Positions 13,251-16,329 of a stretch of DNA of 16,329 bases are shown here, piece by piece. The first letter of the stretch is position 1, and every line of letters begins with the position of its first letter. Origin of the DNA: SYFI01 sp046095485 (lineage in GTDB: Bacteria; Actinomycetota; Thermoleophilia; Miltoncostaeales; Miltoncostaeaceae); contig JBJTJN010000071.1 in NCBI GenBank assembly GCA_046095485.1, positions 1 through 16,329 of the forward strand, in the 5' to 3' direction. The notes beneath the pieces are model-generated. The model was not told the origin of the DNA. It did no database searches and saw only the letters and a list, made by a program, of their open reading frames with translations. A program made the position numbers and the translations under genes.

Positions 13251-14426
13251 ATGAGCGAGTACCTCTTCACCTCGGAGTCGGTCACCGAGGGTCATCCCGA
13301 CAAGATCGCCGACCAGATCTCGGACGGCGTTCTGGACGCCATGCTCGCGCAGGACCCCCTGTCCCGCGTGGCATGCGAGACCCTCATCACCACCGGCCAG
13401 GTGATGGTGGCCGGCGAGGTGACGACGTCCGCGCAGGTGGACATCCCCGCCGTGGTGCGCGACACCATCGCGCACATCGGGTACGTCGACTCGAACGACG
13501 GCTTCGACGCGGCCACATGCGGAATCTCGGTGGCGCTCGACAAGCAGAGCCCGGACATCGCGCAGGGAGTGGACACCGCGTTCGAGAAGCGCGCGCACGG
13601 GGAAGAGGACCGCTACGACGAGCAGGGTGCCGGCGACCAGGGCCTGATGTTCGGGTTCGCCTGCGACGAGACCCCGGTGCTCATGCCGCTGCCCATCGTG
13701 CTGTCGCACCGCATCGTGGAGCGCATGGCGGCCCTGCGCCGATCGTCGATGCCCTTCCTGCTGCCCGACGGCAAGTCGCAGGTGAGCGTGCGCTACGACG
13801 GCACCACCCCCGTGGGCGTGGAGGCTGTGGTGGTATCGAGCCAGCACAAGCCGGACGTCTCGCAGGAACTGCTGCATGACGAGATCACCCGCGAGGTCGT
13901 GAAGCCGGTGCTCGAGGACTTCGGCGTATGGAACGACGACATCACCTTCTACATCAACCCGACCGGCCGCTTCGTGGTGGGTGGACCCATGGGTGACGTC
14001 GGCCTGACCGGCCGAAAGATCATCGTGGACACCTACGGCGGCATGTCGCGCCACGGCGGCGGCGCATTCTCGGGCAAGGACCCCTCCAAGGTCGACCGCT
14101 CCGCCGCCTACGCCGCGCGCTGGGTGGCCAAGAACGTGGTGGCCGCGGGCTTCGCCAAGCGCGCCGAGGTGCAGGTGGCCTACGCCATCGGCGTGGCGCA
14201 CCCGGTCTCGGTGAACGTGCAGACGTTCGGCACGGGCACCCGGACCGACGAGGAGATCCTCACGTGGATCGGCGAAAAGTTCGACCTGCGCCCGGGGGCC
14301 ATCATCGACCACCTCGACCTTCGCCGGCCGATCTACCAGAAGACCGCCGCCTACGGTCACTTCGGGCGCACCGAGCCCGAGTTCACCTGGGAGAACACGG
14401 CCATCGGGGACGAGCAGGCTGGCTGA
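13251..14426 (+). CDS. metK: S-adenosylmethionine synthase
   Basis: Makes S-adenosylmethionine from methionine and ATP; cytosolic and usually tetrameric. The 391-residue protein is of normal length and highly conserved: FTSESVTEGHPDKIADQISD at the N terminus (His15, Asp17 and Lys18 in the ATP/metal site), GAGDQGLMFGFA and later GGGAFSGKDPSKVDRSAAY, the two family signature sequences. The C terminus keeps RRPIYQKTAAYGHFGR. ATG 13251 has AAGGAG just upstream. metK next to priA is a recurrent actinobacterial arrangement. The end of metK overlaps the apparent priA start by 8 bases, suggesting cotranscription and coupled translation. Confidence 0.98.
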   Translation: MSEYLFTSESVTEGHPDKIADQISDGVLDAMLAQDPLSRVACETLITTGQVMVAGEVTTSAQVDIPAVVRDTIAHIGYVDSNDGFDAATCGISVALDKQSPDIAQGVDTAFEKRAHGEEDRYDEQGAGDQGLMFGFACDETPVLMPLPIVLSHRIVERMAALRRSSMPFLLPDGKSQVSVRYDGTTPVGVEAVVVSSQHKPDVSQELLHDEITREVVKPVLEDFGVWNDDITFYINPTGRFVVGGPMGDVGLTGRKIIVDTYGGMSRHGGGAFSGKDPSKVDRSAAYAARWVAKNVVAAGFAKRAEVQVAYAIGVAHPVSVNVQTFGTGTRTDEEILTWIGEKFDLRPGAIIDHLDLRRPIYQKTAAYGHFGRTEPEFTWENTAIGDEQAG

Positions 14427-16329
14427 TCCGGCGAACGGGGGGGCGGCCGCGCAGGTCGTCCCCCTCGTCGCCGCTCGCGCCCTCGACAGGGCGCTCGACT
14501 ACTCCGTGCCCGCTGACCTCGACGCGCGGGCCGTTCCCGGCGCGCTCGTGGCCGTGCGCCTCGGTCGCCGTGCGGTGCTGGGCGTGGTGGTGGGCCGTGA
14601 TGCCCCCACGCACGAGGGCACGCTGCAGCCCGTGGCGGGCGTGGTGGACGCCCCGGCGGTGCCGCCCGACCTGATCGCCCTGGCCCGGTGGGTGGCCGCC
14701 CGCACGCTCGCGCCGCTGGGTGCCTGCCTGCGCCTGGTGCTGCCGCCGGGATCGGAAGGGGCGCTGCGCCGCGGCCCGGATGGCACGTGGCGCCTGGGCG
14801 CGCCCACCGGCCAGGGGCGCGAGCGCATCGTGGCCCGCGCGGTGGATGGCGCGGCCGACCCCGGGGGGCGCAAGGGGGCGGTGCTGGCCGAGCTGCGATC
14901 GGCGGGTGGCACGCTGCCGGCCGCCGAACTCGTGCGCATGGCGGGCACCACCATGCCCACGCTGCGCCGCATGGTCGATGAGGGCGTGATCACCCTCGAT
15001 GCGGAGCGGGCCGACGCCAGCGGGCTCAACTGGTTCGGCGCGCCGCCGCCCCCTGACGCGCCGCCCGACCTCACGCCAGAGCAGCAGTCCGCAGTGACGC
15101 GCATCACCGCAGGGCTGGGATCGGCCGAGAGCGACGCCCTGCTGCTGCACGGGGTGACGGGCTCGGGCAAGACCGAGGTGTACCTGCGGGCCATCGCGCG
15201 GGCACGTGACCTGGGCCTCGGGTCGCTGGTGCTGGTGCCCGAGATCGCGCTCACCCCGCAGTTCCTCGGGCGGCTGCGCGCGCGCCTGGGCGAGCGGGTT
15301 GCGGTGTGGCACTCGGCGCTGGCGCCAGCCGAGCGCGCCGCGGAGTACCGGCGCATCGCATCGGGCGACGCCGACGTGGTGCTGGGCGCGCGCAGCGCGG
15401 TGTTCGCGCCGATACCGCGCCTCGGCCTGGTGGTGGTGGACGAGGAGCACGATTCCTCGTACAAGCAGGACGCCACGCCGCGCTACGACGCCCGGCAGGT
15501 GGCGTACCGCCGGGCGATCGACTGCGGGGCGGTGCTGGTGTACGGCAGCGCCACGCCGCGGCCTGAGGCCTGGCATGCGCTCGAGCATGTGACCCTGGCC
15601 CGCCGGGCCGACGGCGCCGACATGCCGCCCATCCAGGTGGTGGACATGCGCACGCAGCCGGCCGGCCCGGTGTCGCGGCCGCTGGCCAAGGCGCTGCAGG
15701 AGGCCGGCGAGCGCGGCGAGAAGGCGATCATCCTGCTCAACCGCCGGGGCTTCTCGCGCACCACGCTGTGCCGCTCGTGCGGGTGGATCGCCCGGTGTCC
15801 CGACTGCGACGTGCCCATGGTGCTGCACCGCGAGAGCGACGATGATCGCCTGGTGTGCCACCACTGCGGCCTGGAGCGCGTGCCGCCCACCACCTGCCCG
15901 TCGTGCCGGTCGGTGGATGTGGGCCGGCAGGGGTCGGGCACCCAGGCGCTGGAGGACGCCCTGGCGCGCATCGTCCCCGACACCCGGCTGGTGCGCCTGG
16001 ACGCCGACAACGCCGCGCGCCGCGGCGGCATCGTGGGGCTGCTCGACGAGTTCTCGCGCCCCGGCCCGGCGATCCTGCTCGGTACCCAGATGGTGGCCAA
16101 GGGGCACGACCTGCCCGCCGTCACGGTGGCGGGCATCCTCGACGCCGACGCCGCCCTGCAGCGCGCGGACTTCCGCGCCGAGGAGCGAGCGTTCTCGCTC
16201 ATCGTGCAGCTGGCAGGCCGCGCGGGTCGCCGCAAGGGGGAGGATTCCACCGTGGTGGTGCAGGCATGGGAGCCCGCGGCACGCGCCGTGCAGCTCGGCG
16301 CCCGGCACGCGGTGGAGGAGTTCCTGGAC
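14419..16329 (+). CDS. priA: Primosomal protein N' / replication restart helicase PriA (partial, runs off window; apparent CTG start)
   Basis: Restarts stalled replication forks by recognising branched DNA and loading the primosome. 637 codons are visible, open to the window end; E. coli PriA has 732 residues, so the C terminus is missing. The N-terminal DNA-binding part begins QVVPLVAARALDRALDYSVP. Helicase motifs include GVTGSGKTEVY (Walker A, Lys251), LVPEIALTPQ, VVDEEHDSSYKQD (DEEH at 341-344), LLNRRGFSR, GTQMVAKGHDLP and QLAGRAGRRKGE. Eight zinc cysteines are present: 451, 454, 460, 463, 480, 483, 493 and 496. No ATG, GTG or TTG lies in frame near the required N terminus. CTG 14419, with GGGGA about 8 bases upstream and an 8-base overlap with metK, is the best start; the first conventional codon, GTG 14506, would cut off conserved residues. 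Confidence 0.92.
   Translation, partial: MADPANGGAAAQVVPLVAARALDRALDYSVPADLDARAVPGALVAVRLGRRAVLGVVVGRDAPTHEGTLQPVAGVVDAPAVPPDLIALARWVAARTLAPLGACLRLVLPPGSEGALRRGPDGTWRLGAPTGQGRERIVARAVDGAADPGGRKGAVLAELRSAGGTLPAAELVRMAGTTMPTLRRMVDEGVITLDAERADASGLNWFGAPPPPDAPPDLTPEQQSAVTRITAGLGSAESDALLLHGVTGSGKTEVYLRAIARARDLGLGSLVLVPEIALTPQFLGRLRARLGERVAVWHSALAPAERAAEYRRIASGDADVVLGARSAVFAPIPRLGLVVVDEEHDSSYKQDATPRYDARQVAYRRAIDCGAVLVYGSATPRPEAWHALEHVTLARRADGADMPPIQVVDMRTQPAGPVSRPLAKALQEAGERGEKAIILLNRRGFSRTTLCRSCGWIARCPDCDVPMVLHRESDDDRLVCHHCGLERVPPTTCPSCRSVDVGRQGSGTQALEDALARIVPDTRLVRLDADNAARRGGIVGLLDEFSRPGPAILLGTQMVAKGHDLPAVTVAGILDADAALQRADFRAEERAFSLIVQLAGRAGRRKGEDSTVVVQAWEPAARAVQLGARHAVEEFLD

Noticed and set aside
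12384..14360. 658-codon open frame on the minus strand spanning metK and the lipoprotein end
   Set aside because: It crosses two conserved genes and the gap between them, has no recognisable domain and shows shadow-type composition.
14383..16308. 641-codon open frame on the minus strand
   Set aside because: It lies opposite priA, whose motifs are unambiguous. The translation is His/Arg/Ala/Gly-rich low-complexity sequence without family motifs, as expected from codon bias in GC-rich DNA.

Overview
The window is very GC-rich bacterial chromosome, densely coded, with many GTG starts and 4-base stop/start overlaps. The gene order (prephenate dehydrogenase, then EPSP synthase, cytidylate kinase, acyltransferase, Der, GpsA, a DUF3352 lipoprotein, MetK, PriA) and the style of the proteins suggest an Actinomycetota member, most likely of the Thermoleophilia (Solirubrobacterales/Gaiellales) type. 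The taxon is inferred from gene content and gene order only. No rRNA, tRNA, insertion sequence, prophage or CRISPR array was seen.

Left part (1-6099). tyrA, whose start lies close to the window edge, is followed by a plus-strand run msrA - GNAT acetyltransferase - photolyase-like gene. That run meets, tail to tail with a 62-base overlap, a minus-strand pair recQ - alpha/beta hydrolase. These five genes form a damage-repair flavoured block (methionine sulfoxide repair, photolyase, RecQ helicase) between two shikimate/aromatic genes, tyrA and aroA. The photolyase-like protein is the most unusual object here. Its FAD-binding catalytic domain is at the N terminus and the alpha/beta antenna-type domain is at the C terminus, the reverse of the normal order. 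It also carries four cysteines placed like the [4Fe-4S] ligands of bacterial FeS-BCP photolyases.

Middle (6100-11242). A 41-base divergent gap separates recQ from aroA. It is followed by a tight operon aroA-cmk-plsC-der-gpsA in which each junction is a 4-base ATGA or GTGA overlap. The operon links aromatic amino acid synthesis (AroA), nucleotide salvage (Cmk), phospholipid synthesis (GpsA makes glycerol-3-phosphate and PlsC acts later on acylated glycerol-3-phosphate) and ribosome assembly (Der).

Right part (11243-16329). A 127-base gap with a small hairpin and a good ribosome binding site precedes a DUF3352 lipoprotein, which reads as two tandem copies of one module. A 201-base gap with several hairpins precedes metK. 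priA follows, overlapping the metK end by 8 bases, apparently from a CTG codon, and runs off the window. There is no gene-free stretch over 300 bases. The very long open frames on the opposite strands are composition shadows of these genes.
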